A DNA stretch of 64,000 nucleotides from positions 11,532,001-11,596,000 of the forward strand of contig OY292278.1 of assembly GCA_958496175.1 (NCBI GenBank). The letters run 5' to 3'. The position numbers and the translations under genes are program-made. Positions 44,221 through 57,225 of the stretch are shown piece by piece. This DNA comes from Sisyra terminalis (lineage: Eukaryota > Arthropoda > Insecta > Neuroptera > Sisyridae). The number at the start of each line of letters is the position of its first letter. Position 1 is the stretch's first letter. Below the pieces are notes generated by a model, which did no database searches, was not told the DNA's origin, and saw nothing but the letters and a program-made list of their open reading frames with translations.

Positions 44221-46734
44221 AATTGAACCATGGGACATATATTATTCATTAATTTTATTGTGACTTGGAAATAAATAAAATACTTATTAATGTTAAACAA
44301 GGATAATGTTTATAAAGTTGTAATCACATTCATGAGAATAGAAGACAAATTCAATTATTAGTGCCTCAAATTTGATCTATCATGTCATTTGTTTTAACTT
44401 TCATTTCGATTTCAACCAATTGCCAATTTTAGCCATTTGGTAGTTTTGCCAGGGCTATGAATATTTCACAAAAAGATACTGGTTTTCAAATAAGGGATTT
44501 ACTTGTTTTAGTCATTTAAATACTAAACAAATTGCTCCCGAAAATTGGCCAGTTTTCATTCGCTTGAAGTTTCTCGTAAATCGTTTGTGACCAACTTTCT
44601 TCTGTTACATTTTATTAAAAACCCATTATAATTTTTATTTTCATTTTCATAACGCCGCTATTGCAGTATAAGTATAAGTATAAGTATAATTTAAAAAACA
44701 AACCGAATCTTCAAAAAAGTTGCCATAAAAAAATTATAACTTAGCTTTGTCAAACTTTATTAGAGTTCAGAAATTTAAAAGGTTGAAATGCTTGTACAAA
44801 AGTTTAGATTTACGGAAAAACCATCAATTTGCCAAAAAAATTACCAGAAAGCTATTAAATTCGTGAGCTTTAGTATACTCTTATATTTTAAAAGGAGGCT
44901 TAAAAACTTTTCAATAATATTTTGAACAACTCTTTCAGATATTCCAAGTTCCTAAGTGTAAATAACTAATATTAAATCAATTAATTTTTCACTCTACTAT
45001 TTCTGCGCTTATCAATTCAATTTTAAGAGACTAAAAGCTTCATATTTTGGGGACCTAAGATTGAAACTACAAATATTGCTACTTAAAATCAAACGCAATA
45101 TTTAAAAATCGAATCCAGAAAAAAAAATTCTAAGTAAATTTGCTCTAAAGAAGGCGTTATTTAAAAATCGAATCTAGATAAAGTTTTCCTCGAAAATTTG
45201 CTTTAAAAAAGGCGTCTCATTTTATTAAAATTCAGTCTGATCATTTTTTTTAACTTTAAAGAAGTAAAACAAAAAAATTAAATTTTAATGTTTATTAACT
45301 TTCTATTTTAGATTTCAACTTTCTCGAAAAACACCAAAATAAATTTCTAAGTCTGCTATATTTTTATAAGCCAAAAACTTTACTTTCTCAATATTTAACC
45401 ACCTCAACAACTTTAAAGCTCGACTCTTACCTGCCATACTTAAATATTCATGATTTTCAAATCTCAACCGTGAAATATTTCATTTTTGAATATGAAAATC
45501 TTTATAAATATTAACTAAAAACTTTCAGCCTCAATTTTCTAAGTTTATTTTCGTCGTTGATTTTTTTCTTCTTCACTTCAAAGACTTGAAGGATTTATTT
45601 TGAGAGCTTTTATGTATTTGCGGCGAAGGTTATATTAAATGAATATTTAAGGTAACATCAAGTTGAATTGCGAAATTGATACTCGAAATGTATGTTGTAA
45701 GTAGAATTATTGAGAGGGGAATTGTGCGGGATTGTTATGTTTATTATTATATTACAATGAACATGGATCGTTTCTAGTTTGTTGAAAATTTGGAAGAGAT
45801 CCGTTGATGATAAGTTTTGCAGCCATCAGATTATTACGTTCCCCATAACGATTTCACTTGCTTACATCCCCTAAATGTGTATAGTGTAATAAATGCGTGA
45901 GACTATCCCCAACAACCACCAGTTTTCAATGTGGAAGACGACGATCTTGTCGGCTTTAAACACGGCATCTTTGTAAACAAATTTGCATAATAATTTAATT
46001 CTAAAACTCCAACAACTCGTCTCTTTGTCTTCATTTAAACCGACCATTTTCTCTGTTCATGTTCCATGTTTTTCTTACTCTTCTTCCACATCTCTCATCG
46101 TCATATTTTACAATATTAGCAACATAAACTCTAACTGAATTACCGAACGACTTTCTCCAGGGATTTTTCCAATAGATGAGATTTATTTACATTCAAGAAT
46201 TCCAAAAGGGGAAAAAATACCAACAAAAACTTGGTCATCAAAAATGTAATTTAAGTTGGAAATTAACAAGTGTGTGTTGTTTTGGTTAAATGAGGCTCGG
46301 TTTTTTGAAATGGTGCTATCAATATACATAACAATAACACGTATTTTGGCGTCATATTGGGGCGACACTAGCGGAGACGACAAAAGGGGGACGACAAAGC
46401 CGTCAACAACAGCAGGAGCTTTCGAAGCCCGACACATCGAGGTCACGGGCCAGACGGGCGCCGCAATCTCAAAAGCTCAGGATCATATTATGTGTCATGT
46501 GTGTAATGTGTGTATCGGATGAAATGGATTTCCATCCCAATACGAATCTTTGTTGTTCTAAAACTAACACTTTGGGTTAATAGATAAATAAAAAAGGTAA
46601 ATAAAGATTTAAATTGTCATTGGAGTCCCTCTTAAGGAACAATAAAAACTAATCAAAAATTAAACGTTAAAAATTAGAACAAAAAGTCAAAAAAGGTTCA
46701 TCCATCTCCAAAAAATTGATTTTAGCCATAAATT
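44221..46734. other. Mostly AT-rich non-coding DNA
   Basis: A short (AGTATA)n tract lies at 44664-44690. A patch at 46320-46480 is strikingly G+C-rich for this window but yields no known protein on either strand. It could be a CpG-type regulatory region or a non-coding exon. Confidence 0.35.
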
Positions 46735-47674
46735 TAGTAGGGGAGACTGGGTACAAAAGTAATGGCGGGTCGAACGCAACAAATGCTTTTTAGGCTTATC
46801 CAATGAGTGAACATCGTTTTGCTGCCATCAGGTGATAGCCCAGAGCACCCCCCTCAATCGCATTAAGTCGACGCGTGCGCAGTGCGTTGTTAGGTTATAT
46901 AATAGGACGTAATGTGTTTTAACGAGCCAAAAGTAAGTTTTTCGACGTTTTCTTATCTATTGTTTACATAGTCATAAAAAAATCATAGCAATCCGAATTT
47001 TTGCATATGCATTCTTGATTAGATAAATTGTACATTGTTTAAATTCATTTTTGCCTAGCTCGTTCCGTTTTAAGGTTATGTTACATGATTTATTAAAAAT
47101 GAGAATGGGTACAAAACTAACATAGCCCCCTAGTGTACAAAAGTAATATGTTACTTTTGTCCTCGTAATGATTTTATTACTAACATTATATTTTTATGGA
47201 TATCTACTTCTATAGAATGGTTTTCGATACATTTCCGTGTCGGTAGTTCTTCATGCAGTAGTTCTTATGCGTGGTCGCGGCATTCTATTGATTCATTTCC
47301 TTAAAATATATATTTTTTGAGTATTTAAAATGCTGAATTTGGTTTATATCATTAATATAAAGTCTTTTAATAAATAATTTGTTGATTTAACTTGTACTTT
47401 GTTTTCATTAGCAACTCTTAGCAGTCTTGTTACTTTCGACCCACAACGTGTTACTTTCGACCCGCCTACGTGGTCGAAAGTAACAAGTGACAATTTTTTT
47501 TAACTCTATGTTATTCATATAAAACACACGATAATTTAATAAATCAAGTTACTATTGGAAGAACATAAACTAAATTTATATGTGGTTATATTCATTTAAT
47601 GGCAATAATACCACCCAGCCAGAAATCAAGGTAAAAGTACAAATTCCTACTTTTGTACCCAGTCTCCCTTACTA
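46735..47674. mobile_element. Non-autonomous DNA transposon with GGGGARACTGGGTAC ends, copy 2
   Basis: TAGTAGGGGAGACTGGGTAC at the left is mirrored at the right by GTACCCAGTCTCCCTTACTA, giving 27-bp inverted ends. Compared with copy 1 (10631-11624), the middle is different (about 47030-47170) and includes a palindrome ACAAAAGTAA-TATG-TTACTTTTGT. GTTACTTTCGAC occurs twice (47429, 47450) and inverted once (47473), repeating the terminal motif. No transposase ORF. The termini are better preserved than in copy 1. Confidence 0.85.
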
Positions 47675-48640
47675 CACTTTTAGAATTTATAAAGAAAAAA
47701 TTAATAATATTTTGGCGATTTCTTTGTCGTTCAGGAGTTTTGGAAAAAAACCTTTGTCGTTTGAATTCTTTCCAGAAAATCCGTATGTTGTGCTTAGTTG
47801 ATGTTAAGATCATTTCTATAAATATTTATATCCTAAAATTTTCGGCCTTTAACTGAGTCTTTTGTTGCTCAAGAGATCAAGAAGAAAAATTCTTGTCATT
47901 TGCACATTTTTCCGGAAAATTATGCTGAAAAAAGAAGCTTAATTTTGTCACTTCTCAGATATTGAAATTTTCAAATTTTTTTCATCTATAATTGGTGTAA
48001 ATTTGGCGCTCTACAGTTATGAAATTATATACTGTAAAGCTTGCATATTTTTCCGGAAAACACTGTTAAAAATTTTAATATCCAAATAAAACTTATTCTT
48101 TAAATGAAGTTTACCAGGTCAATATGCAAAGGACCAAAACATTAATTTATGGCATTAAAAAGTCGAAAATATATCAATATCAATATTTATAGAAAACTCG
48201 TAAATGTCAATTTTATATTGCATACAATTTTTTAAAGAAAATATATGGTGAATTTATCATTATCCCGAACTCTTAAACGACAAAAAACATCAAAATATTT
48301 TTGTAACAATTTTATTTTTGTAATAATTTTCAACAATTTCCAAAAGTGTGGTGTTAATTTAATGAACGACAATTGATTAAATTTTAATTCTTTCACGAAA
48401 ATATAACGTTACTATTGGTGCAAAAATTTACTACCTTATAACGCAACCCCTCCAAACTATTATCATCGTAACTAGGGCAACTTAGTCGCTTATGTAAATC
48501 GAATTTTGACTCACTTTAAAAATCAATCCTTTTAAAAAATTAATCCAAAATTTGTGAAACTATTTATTGCAAGTTAGTGGCAAATTATTAAGATAAGATT
48601 GCTATTTATTGCATTTATTTATTTCTTGTTTTTAATGCAA
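47675..48640. other. AT-rich non-coding DNA
   Basis: Nothing was recognised. Confidence 0.4.
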
Positions 48641-49115
48641 ATAACTTAGGACCTGTGAAAAATATTAAAAATTTTTATAGAAATAAGTTATAGAAAAAAA
48701 ATTGCTCTACAAAAATTATTCTATAAAATTTTCTCATAAAATTGATGGTTGTGTCAAAAAAATGAAAAAATATTAAAATTTCTCTTTAGCTCAACTTTGA
48801 CCTCGAATAACTTTTGTAGGAATAAATATCAAAAACTTTTAAAAAACTTTTTTTGTAGATCGTTCAATTTTCTACAAGAATATTTCTTCGTCATTCCGAA
48901 ATATTGTCACCAACGTGAGTTATAAAATTCCAAAGTGCAAGAGAATATTGTTCCCATGTTATGTAAATGGAAAATCGAAATTTGCGATGCGGCACCTCTT
49001 AATATTAATATAAAGAGCTTAAACTTTCACAGGATTTTTTTTTGTCATTCCCAACAATATTTTCGATATAATTAAGAAAAAAAATCATCATTTTTTTTTG
49101 AATCAGTCTAGGGTG
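48641..49115. mobile_element. Foldback-related element, family FB-C
   Basis: It contains modules found in FB-A and FB-B (ATTGCTCTACAAAAATTATT, GAGTTATAAAATTCCAAAG, CTTAATATTAATATAAAGAG, TTCCCAACAATATTTTCGAT) and ends TTTTTTTTGAATCAGTCTAG, comparable to the FB-A end. No full palindrome is left. Confidence 0.5.
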
Positions 49116-51100
49116 TATATCTAGTAAAGTCTCCTTACCACAAAATTGAATTTGACTTTTTTCTTGATAAAAAGTGTATTTAATTATTTTAAAATTATAC
49201 TCTTATATTACTGCAATTAATACTGAAGTAGAAGCCTATCAATCATTGGTTTCATAACCGTAAATGCTAGATTTTGAATAGGTTTTACTCTATAATTTGG
49301 ATTATATAAACTTTCTAGTTGCCTTAAAGCTACAATAAATAACTTAAAAAAAATAAGGACCCCTTATTTTTCTTTAGAATTGAATTACTAATTTAAAATT
49401 AACAAAATAATTCGTCAAATAAAAAAAAATAAATCGATATTCCACGATTCAGTTGAATAAAAGCTTCACTTCACAAGATTTAACTCCATTGTCAAATTTG
49501 TCGTTTTTCTGTCAAGTTTAAAGTTAGCTCGTTTTTATATATTTGTTATATTATATTAATACTTGGACACAATAGAGGAAAAGTTTGTGTTGGGCCAAGT
49601 TGTTGGAGTTGACTAAATAATCACAATCCTTCGTCAAACAAGTCAGAGGTCGAATGGAGCTTCGATAAACTTGACGTTAACTGATCATCATTCATTTTTC
49701 AACAAAGTTAGATTACAATACAACACAGAACAAATAGTTTGGAAATTTTTCCTTCTCAACAAAGTTGAGACATTTCCTGACATAAATTTAGAGAGCAAAT
49801 TGAGCCAAACTTAAAATCGATAAATGGTCAACAGTTTGATGGATAAAATATTGTGAAAGGGAGAAATCCAAATAAACAATGCATAGCTTAGCCAAAAGGT
49901 TGGCAATTTTTATTAAATTTGAGAGAAAAATTTAAATATTTCCGAAGAAAATCGTCCGATATTCGCCAATATTGTCGCGTATTATATTACACATGTAACT
50001 TTGTATGTGTATCATTATTATTTTTTGAAAATACCGTTACCGTTCTTGTGTATATCTATTTTAAGATCAAATAAATAATTATATTAGAAGGAAAATCTTA
50101 AGTTCCCGTTCACAAATATAAAATATAAACTTATTTTTTTGTTTTTAGTCCTTTATTCAAATCAATATTTGTTTTCTTAACGCAGATAACTCTCGTCATC
50201 TATAAGGAATAACATTATTTGGTAAAATGGAATTATTGATTGAAGCCTTTATTATTACGTAATAGTATTGGATAAAAGATTTGATGACATTTAAGAAAAT
50301 GTATTCACCTAATAATGGCTTAGGACAGGTAAATTATTTAATATTTCTAGTACTTGAAACTCAATTAATTATTATAACTGAATCTATGAAATTTATCCAA
50401 ATAATTTGATTAGAACTGATGGAATTGATTGGAATTGAAACAAAAAGGTTAGTTAAAAGAATAATCAAAGTTTTAATTTTTCTAGAATCAAATCAATTCT
50501 AGAATCAATGTCCCAATGTTACATATTACCAGAACTATTGTATATTACACACCATACGATGACCTTAAGACTATGATCATCTCCAAACTACATCCCAGAA
50601 AAGATAAAAATAATTACCAGAATAAAATAGAGGATATTTTAGCACATTTAAATAGCTATGTTGCGCTAATGCAGAAAGGTGAACCACCTTAACCATGTGC
50701 TGAAGTGGCAAATCATAAAAAAATTAAACCAATATTCTGTTTAAAGAAGTACTGAAGAAAACCGGAAAATTCCCTGTAAGGATGTAATCCCTGAAAAATA
50801 GCGACCAAAGAGCGAATTGGCCAAAAGAAGAATACAATTTCAAGGGACTCAAAAAGTCAAAAATAAAAATGATTTAAAAAATATCTCTCTATGGTATGTC
50901 TTTAAACTCATGAATAGGTGAGAATTTAAGGATTTTTTGTATGCATATTGATTTTAATTAAACAGGTGTGAAACTAAAAGTAAAATAAAATGTATCTTAA
51001 TTTGTTATAATCAAGCATAAATATAATATGAATTTATTTAAATCCATATTAAAAATTATTAAAAATGTGGCAATATTACCGACATGCTTTGTGTCCTATA
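49116..51100. other. AT-rich non-coding DNA
   Basis: No feature was recognised. About 50480-50880 gives several short frames with no known domain and may be an unidentified decayed element. Confidence 0.35.
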
Positions 51101-52010
51101 GTGTCTCATAGAAAAAACGGAAGTTTTATATCTAATACTTAAAAATTTTTGCAGAAAAACTTAACTTTTACGATTGCTAACATTTAATTTTCAATAGACA
51201 TAGATAATCTCAAATCTTAAGATTATAAATTTAAATTTAAAAGAAATCTTCTATATTAGGGCTGTCTAAAAATGAGGCCTGTGGGCCGCGTACGGCCCTC
51301 TAACCAATGCCCAAAAATACGGAAATTTCTTTAAAATCAAAAATTTACACAAATAAAGATGGTAGATAGTTTTTCAGCCCTTACAATTGAAGTTTAATTC
51401 ATAGTGGTCCTTGGACCACTTAAAACTATCGAAATAACCGTGGACTACGTGAAACTTAACACAAAAAACCATTTTCATAAAAACTTTTTTTTTAAATCAA
51501 AACATTGAAAGATATTAATATTAAAGAATTTAACTTTGCAAGACAATTTGGTTAGTGTCCCATAGAAAAAAAACCGAAGTTTTTTATCCAACACTAAAAT
51601 TTTTTGTAGAAAAACTTAATTTTTACGATTGCTAACATTAAATTTTCAATACGGAAGAGAATAATGGCTCAAATCTTAAGATTATAGATTTATATTTTTA
51701 AATAAATCTTCTATATAAGGGCTGTCTAAAAATGAGGCCTGTGGGCCGCATATGGCCCTCTAACCAATGCCCAAAAATACGGAAATTTCTTTAAAATCAA
51801 AAATGTATACAAGTGAAGATGGTAGATAGTTTTTCAGCCCTTATAATTGAAGTTTAATTCATAGTGGTCCTTGGATCACTTAAAACTATCGAAACAACCC
51901 TGGACTACGTGTAACTTAACACAAAAAAACATTTTCATAAAAAGATTCTATTTTTTAAATCAAAAGGTTGAAAGATATTAATATGAAAGAATTTAACTTT
52001 GGAAGACAAT
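51101..52010. repeat. Tandem duplication of a ~455-bp unit with hAT-like GGGCCGC motif
   Basis: Units at about 51101-51554 and 51555-52010 are closely similar throughout. Each contains GGGCTGTCTAAAAATGAGGC followed by GTGGGCCGC.TA.GGCCC. GGCTGTC...GCGGGCCGC.TNCGGCCC is found at the ends of some hAT MITEs. Only one such end per unit is visible. GGTCCTTGGACCACTT forms a small palindrome in each. Confidence 0.8.
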
Positions 52011-52435
52011 TTGGTACGAACAACTTTCACTGAAGGGTTGACACTTTAATTAATTTAAGGTAAAATGTGATAAACCTCTTTGGGTAAAATTTAAGGGAAG
52101 ATTTAATACAACCAAATGTCAGTGCCCTATTTAAGCTGCGTCAAATTATATTGTGATGCTGAAAAATATTTTAAATCAGAAGAAAATTTTTGCAAGAAAT
52201 TCTTTGACAAAAGATTGGAAAGATTTTATGGTAGTTGTAAAAATATTTTGGGGAAACATTTCAAGTCTTATACAAAATTAATCTCGATTGATTTTATCCC
52301 TAAATCGATGCATAATAATTAAAACTAACTAGAATTTGAAAACTACTCACAACTACCCAAAAGTTTGGGGTTTAAATTGAATCAACCGAAGTAACCATTT
52401 ATTGCCAAAGTTTTGAGATTTAAATTTTTGGTTCT

Positions 52436-53155
52436 TAAGGGTGGGTCACCGTCAGAAAAAAAAAATCGATTTTTTTTTCCATAAATGTCTTCTTATAACA
52501 TTCAAGAATAACGTGTTAAAAGGATTGGAATAGCTGACTAATGTATTTTCACTGATAAAAATTGAATAAATTGATAATAACATAAAAAAATAAGTTAAAA
52601 AAACTTTAAATACGTTTTTCTCGAAATCAACTTTTTAAAACTGGGAGACAAGATTTCTCAGAAACTATCCGACGGATTGACTTGAAACTGGAGAGTGTTA
52701 TAGTTCAACACGTCTTCTTGGTACTGAACCTTTGAAATTGGCCAAACCTCCCCCCTCCTCAAAGTGGGAGAGGGGCAAAAGGTCCAAAAAAAGGTCGTTT
52801 TTTTAAACTTTTTTTTCAAAGCCGCGCCATTTTGTGAATTTTCAACTTTTTTCGGATTTTCGAGGTTCAGTACCAAGAAGACGCATTACCAAAACCTACA
52901 TTTTTTGGAAAATCATGATCTGACTTCCGGTTTCCGAGAAAACTTGTCTCCCGTTTGCCTCCTCATTTTTGAGGACCCTTTTTCAAAGCGCTGTAAAAGG
53001 GGGAGGGGGGAACATATCGGGGCAAATAAAAAAAATTAGTCCAAAACTTCAACTTTTACATGCCGAAGACCGTTTTTTAATATTTCTAAAAAAAAAAATG
53101 GCAGCAGTTTTAAAAAAGTCATTTTTTTTTACATTCTGACGGTGATCCACCCTTA
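52436..53155. mobile_element. TIR element with TAAGGGTGGGTCACCGTCAG ends (720 bp)
   Basis: TAAGGGTGGGTCACCGTCAG at the left is mirrored at the right by CTGACGGTGATCCACCCTTA. Inside is a second inverted pair, CGTCTTCTTGGTACTGAACC against GGTTCAGTACCAAGAAGACG (about 52709 and 52862), and G/C-rich patches (CCTCCCCCCTCC, GGGGGAGGGGGG). Poly-A/T blocks lie next to both ends. No intact ORF, so it is non-autonomous. Superfamily unknown. Confidence 0.85.
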
Positions 53156-54475
53156 TGAAAAATCTATAAAATCTATAAAGTTATTGTGGCTTAAAGGTAA
53201 AAAAATAATTCAGTTACCAAATTATTGATACTTCAGATGTGAATATTGAAATGTGGAAACTTTGAAGCAAATATTTTAGTCAATTGAACAATTATTTGGT
53301 TTAAAATGCAATTAAGACTTTACTAATTATTGTAAGTAGATTGTTATCGCATTTATCAGTTCGATTGCGGTTTGGTGTCGAGTTCGAGCTTGAATATCGG
53401 AATTGTCGAGGTTCGAACGTGTGATGTACAACGTCAAACGTTGGCAATAGTTTCCCTACTAATATAAATAAAGCTCGGGAATACCTCGCATTATCCCTCC
53501 CGATTCCCAACGAATGGATGTTATGTCGTTGTTGTTTACGGTTACCGATTGTCTGAATTAACGGGAACACAGTTGTCGGTTATAAATCGTATGTCTATGC
53601 AACCAAACGTAAATGCGTTATTGCTCGTTCATTCGATACAATATTACGTTATCTCGATGTCACATTAACTACAATATCATCTCTATTTATTCCAGATAAA
53701 TCTCAACGTAATATCCCTCCATCAGATTCACCCCCAAACCAAAACCGACTCCTCATCTTTTAATTCATCCCCCAATCACACCATTTACTCTGTCTACAAC
53801 CAATTAAACATGCTCAAAGCTCAAAAAGCTCCAAACAATTCCGATAAATTCCCCACAGATTTTCCATTTTATTCTAATATCCATTTTGAAATTTTCATAT
53901 TTTTCCTGTTTACATATGAATTTATTCATCGTCGAATAGTGGTTTCGATAGTGGAATTTAGAATGGGTTAATGTGATGCGATCGAAGTGAATATTTGCGG
54001 GAAAATGTGGAACCAAAAATTGCAATCACTTCGATAGCTTATCCGATCTGCTGCATGCGAGCATACTGCAGGAAAGAATTGATATTGCATGGTAGTGAGG
54101 GGAGGTGGAGGACTGCGAAAAGAGGTAAATGTGGGAAAACATATGTGAAAATGGGAAATAAGATAGGGAATTACATGTTTTTCATTTTCAATACGATCGA
54201 AACGGAAATGACGATGGAACTTGGGATACTACTGTCTTTTTAGAGCTTTAAAACGAATGGTAGATTTTCCTTTTGCTATAGTATTTTATATTTTGCAATG
54301 ATTTTTCTCTTTTACGATAACGAGTCGTTTATTTTCTGAAAACATTGGTAGAAAAAACATAAACAAGAAACACCCCAGCCTAGTGAACCCTTAAAGAACT
54401 AAATGAAAGAAGTTTTTCAATCTTTGTAAAGTTTCAAAACTTTAGTTTCTCAAATGAAAAAAAAATATTTAATCA
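53156..54475. other. Non-coding DNA, partly less A/T-biased
   Basis: About 53340-54240 looks unique and balanced in composition. Open frames on the minus (53301-53570) and plus strand (53995-54243) have no recognisable domain. It could contain host regulatory sequence. Confidence 0.35.
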
Positions 54476-54850
54476 AGGACGATAAGTATAGTGAATCTGC
54501 CCCAGAAGGGTATTTGGTTCATAATTTCAGGGTATGTTGGTACTATTAAGATACATTGATTCAGCAAGTTTCTGATCCTTATGTATTACCGTTTCTTCAA
54601 AAATTGAAAAATGCTGGAAATCAGAAAAAAAAATTTCTCTGAAACTTGTGAATCGATTTATTTGAATTTTAGATATGTTATAGGGACTGATAGTAGCTTT
54701 TAGAAAAAAAATTAAGAGCTTTATCGGTTTATTAGATCCTTGAAAAAAGAGAGCTTTTTCTTTTAATTTTAATTTTTAACCATTATACAATTTTGGTAGA
54801 ATTACGAAATTATTTTTTTCGATTTCCCAATTCAATTTCCTTTAAGGGGC
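54476..54850. repeat. Single arm of the 21406-22262 foldback element
   Basis: It starts AGTATAGTGAATCTGCC and matches one arm of the 857-bp palindrome through AATTTCAGGGTATGTTGGTA, GATACATTGATTCAGCAAG and TCGATTTCCCAATTCAATTT. It stops just short of the palindrome centre. Confidence 0.8.
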
Positions 54851-56639
54851 ATTCCATGGTGACTGGTGGGACATTTGATTTTGAATTTCGACTAATTATG
54901 AGCTATAATCAGATGATTGAAACTAGTATAATCATAAAATGTATCTCATTTTATAGAAAAATAATCAACTAACAACATCATTTAATAAAAAAAAAATTTT
55001 TTTTTTCTTAGTTTCTTGTAATTGTCACTTGAATTAGTGTGACTAGTGGGACACCAAAAAATCCTTCTCTCTTACTATGGTGCACTTAAAGACAAATTTC
55101 AGTTCGACTACTAAATTTTCAATAGAGATTTTCTTCCTTCTACTATATTTATGTCACATTATTTCATTTTCATCAAGTATTAGACTAATTACTTACACAG
55201 TGGAACATAGTTACACAGTGGAAAAATTATTAAAGAAAATCAGTTGGGAAGGCAAAGTCGTGTTGCTTAAAAAAACAAAAATTTTCCTTGGATATTATGT
55301 CTTAAAATTTTTTTTTAAAAAGCCCAAAAATTTAAAAGCGCGTTAAAAAACCGCAAGAACAATATAAATTTTTAGTTGGTTTCCAGGCCATTATTAAATA
55401 ATTGAAAAAATTACACAAAGAAAATGAGGAAATATTTCTATTTTAACAGAGGGTTTATTATTATGTCACGTGTCAACCATTAAAACAGGATTAGAAGCAA
55501 TTCTGAAAATTGTCACACGCAGTCCTCGACTTTTCCGCGGTGATTCCCGTTTCGTTCGTGTTTCCGCCCTTTTCGTCCGGCTCATCCCGCTCACCCTCCC
55601 CAGGCAAATTAATCACTAAAAAAAAATGCGAAAAAAATTATATACAACGACATGTTTTTCGCTCGTGTATAATTATCCTTTTGATCCCTGACGGAATAAG
55701 CTGCAAAGGCGAACGATACAATGGCTTCGCATGCAGCATTAAAAGTTTATTTATAGCTGCGAAAAAAGCTCCGATGGATGCTTTTCTGATGAGGTTGCAA
55801 AGTTCGAGTTTTCACGTCCTGTTTGGAAAATTAAGGGCTGCTGGAATGCTTTGAGGTAATCAATTTTTATGCGGTAACTGTGCCGTATTCATTTACAATT
55901 ATTTAATAAGTTGACGTTGGTCGAGGCTCTAATTAAAATGTCACTCGTAATTAATGTCCTTTTTATTTGAAAGTTTCAAAATTTAAAAAATTCTCTCCTT
56001 TTTTTTCAGGGCATTTTTTCCACCGAAAAAATGAGGACACAATCGTTAATGTGATGCACTTTTTGTTCGGTTTTTATTGGATAGGGGATGAAAATGATTG
56101 ATTGATGAAAATACTTTTAGAGTCTTCGACATTTTAAGTAATCGACTAATCGTGAACGCATCGAAAAACTGTCCTATATCTTGCGCTAATGTCAGCGTTG
56201 GTTATATATCATCGCTATAATTAATCAAACGATCGATTTGGTATGTTTGTTTTGGAATTGCATGCAGGGGTAATTAACTGGATAGAAAAGTTTTTCAGGG
56301 TTGGTCCGGAGTGAAAATTACAGCGAAAAACGTTGTGAAAGGTCGTGAACAATTGGGAAATTCGTTGGGGGTGGTGGTGATAGACGTTGGGACAATACGT
56401 CTGAAATAATTTGTTGGAATAAATAATAAATTCTGTTTGTTCTCATTTGAATATTTGAAGGCTTGAAATTGAAGCTTGACATGTGCCAATTATTAATGAC
56501 ATTGTGTGATGTGTTACTGATCTACCCCTATTTGACATTTGCCGAACCCCATAGAAAAATATTAGAATTTTCATCAAAAATCAATTTTTCGTATAAGATT
56601 TTTTGATATTTACCCAAAATTTTAATGTTGAATCTTCAA
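54851..56639. other. Non-coding DNA
   Basis: GTGACTGGTGGGACA and GTGACTAGTGGGACACC near 54870 and 55040 are a short direct repeat of unknown meaning. About 55510-55860 and 56290-56400 are less A/T-biased, without a known protein. Confidence 0.35.
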
Positions 56640-57068
56640 TCTATACTAATATATAAAATTCTTACGTCTGTCTGTACATTTCGAGTTTGAACCCAATTTT
56701 AGGGTAAATATTTGTTTCAAGAGGCCCTTATTCCAAATTTAAAATTTTTAAAATTTTGTCTGTCTGTCTGTCAGTGTGTCCCGATTTAACTAAAGAACGA
56801 AACAACCGAATTTGATGAAATTTGGTATTAAGATACAACACAATTTCCCACAGACAATAGGCTACTTATCATTTCAAAAAAATATTAAGGGAAGGTATTC
56901 CCTAGGGATACAAACAGAAATTTTTACACTAGACAGGTGAGTTATAAATCATCGGAAAGGTAATTTAAAGTTAAAAAATAATCTGTAAATATATTTATAG
57001 TTGAACTGATAAAAAGCAAAGTAAGTTAAATTTAAATTTTGAAAAATTGCCTCTTTGAAATATAAACC

Positions 57069-57071
<3 letters not shown>

Positions 57072-57108
<37 letters not shown>
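57072..57108. repeat. (TA)n microsatellite
   Basis: An uninterrupted TA run of about 18 units inside the Helitron-like element. Confidence 0.95.
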
Positions 57109-57111
<3 letters not shown>

Positions 57112-57225
57112 GCGTAATGGCTTACGTATTTAACATTCTGATACTCCTAATTATAAAGACATGGGTCCGAATCTTACGGTAAACATTTTTTTTTACAAAA
57201 TTGTTGTAAATAGACCTTTAGAGTT
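57108..57225 (+). repeat. tRNA-like, SINE-like module
   Basis: TAGCGTAATGG (57110-57120) fits a pol III A box, and GGGTCCGAATC (57163-57173) fits a B box. They are followed by a T-run and CAAAATTGTTGTAAATAGAC. A similar module in the other orientation is at 28201-28330. The long spacing and lack of a cloverleaf argue against a functional tRNA. A tRNA-derived SINE head is the likeliest reading. Confidence 0.4.

Noticed and set aside
55510..55854. 114-codon plus-strand frame
   Set aside because: The start is TTG, there is no domain, and the adjacent frame shows no coding-like bias.
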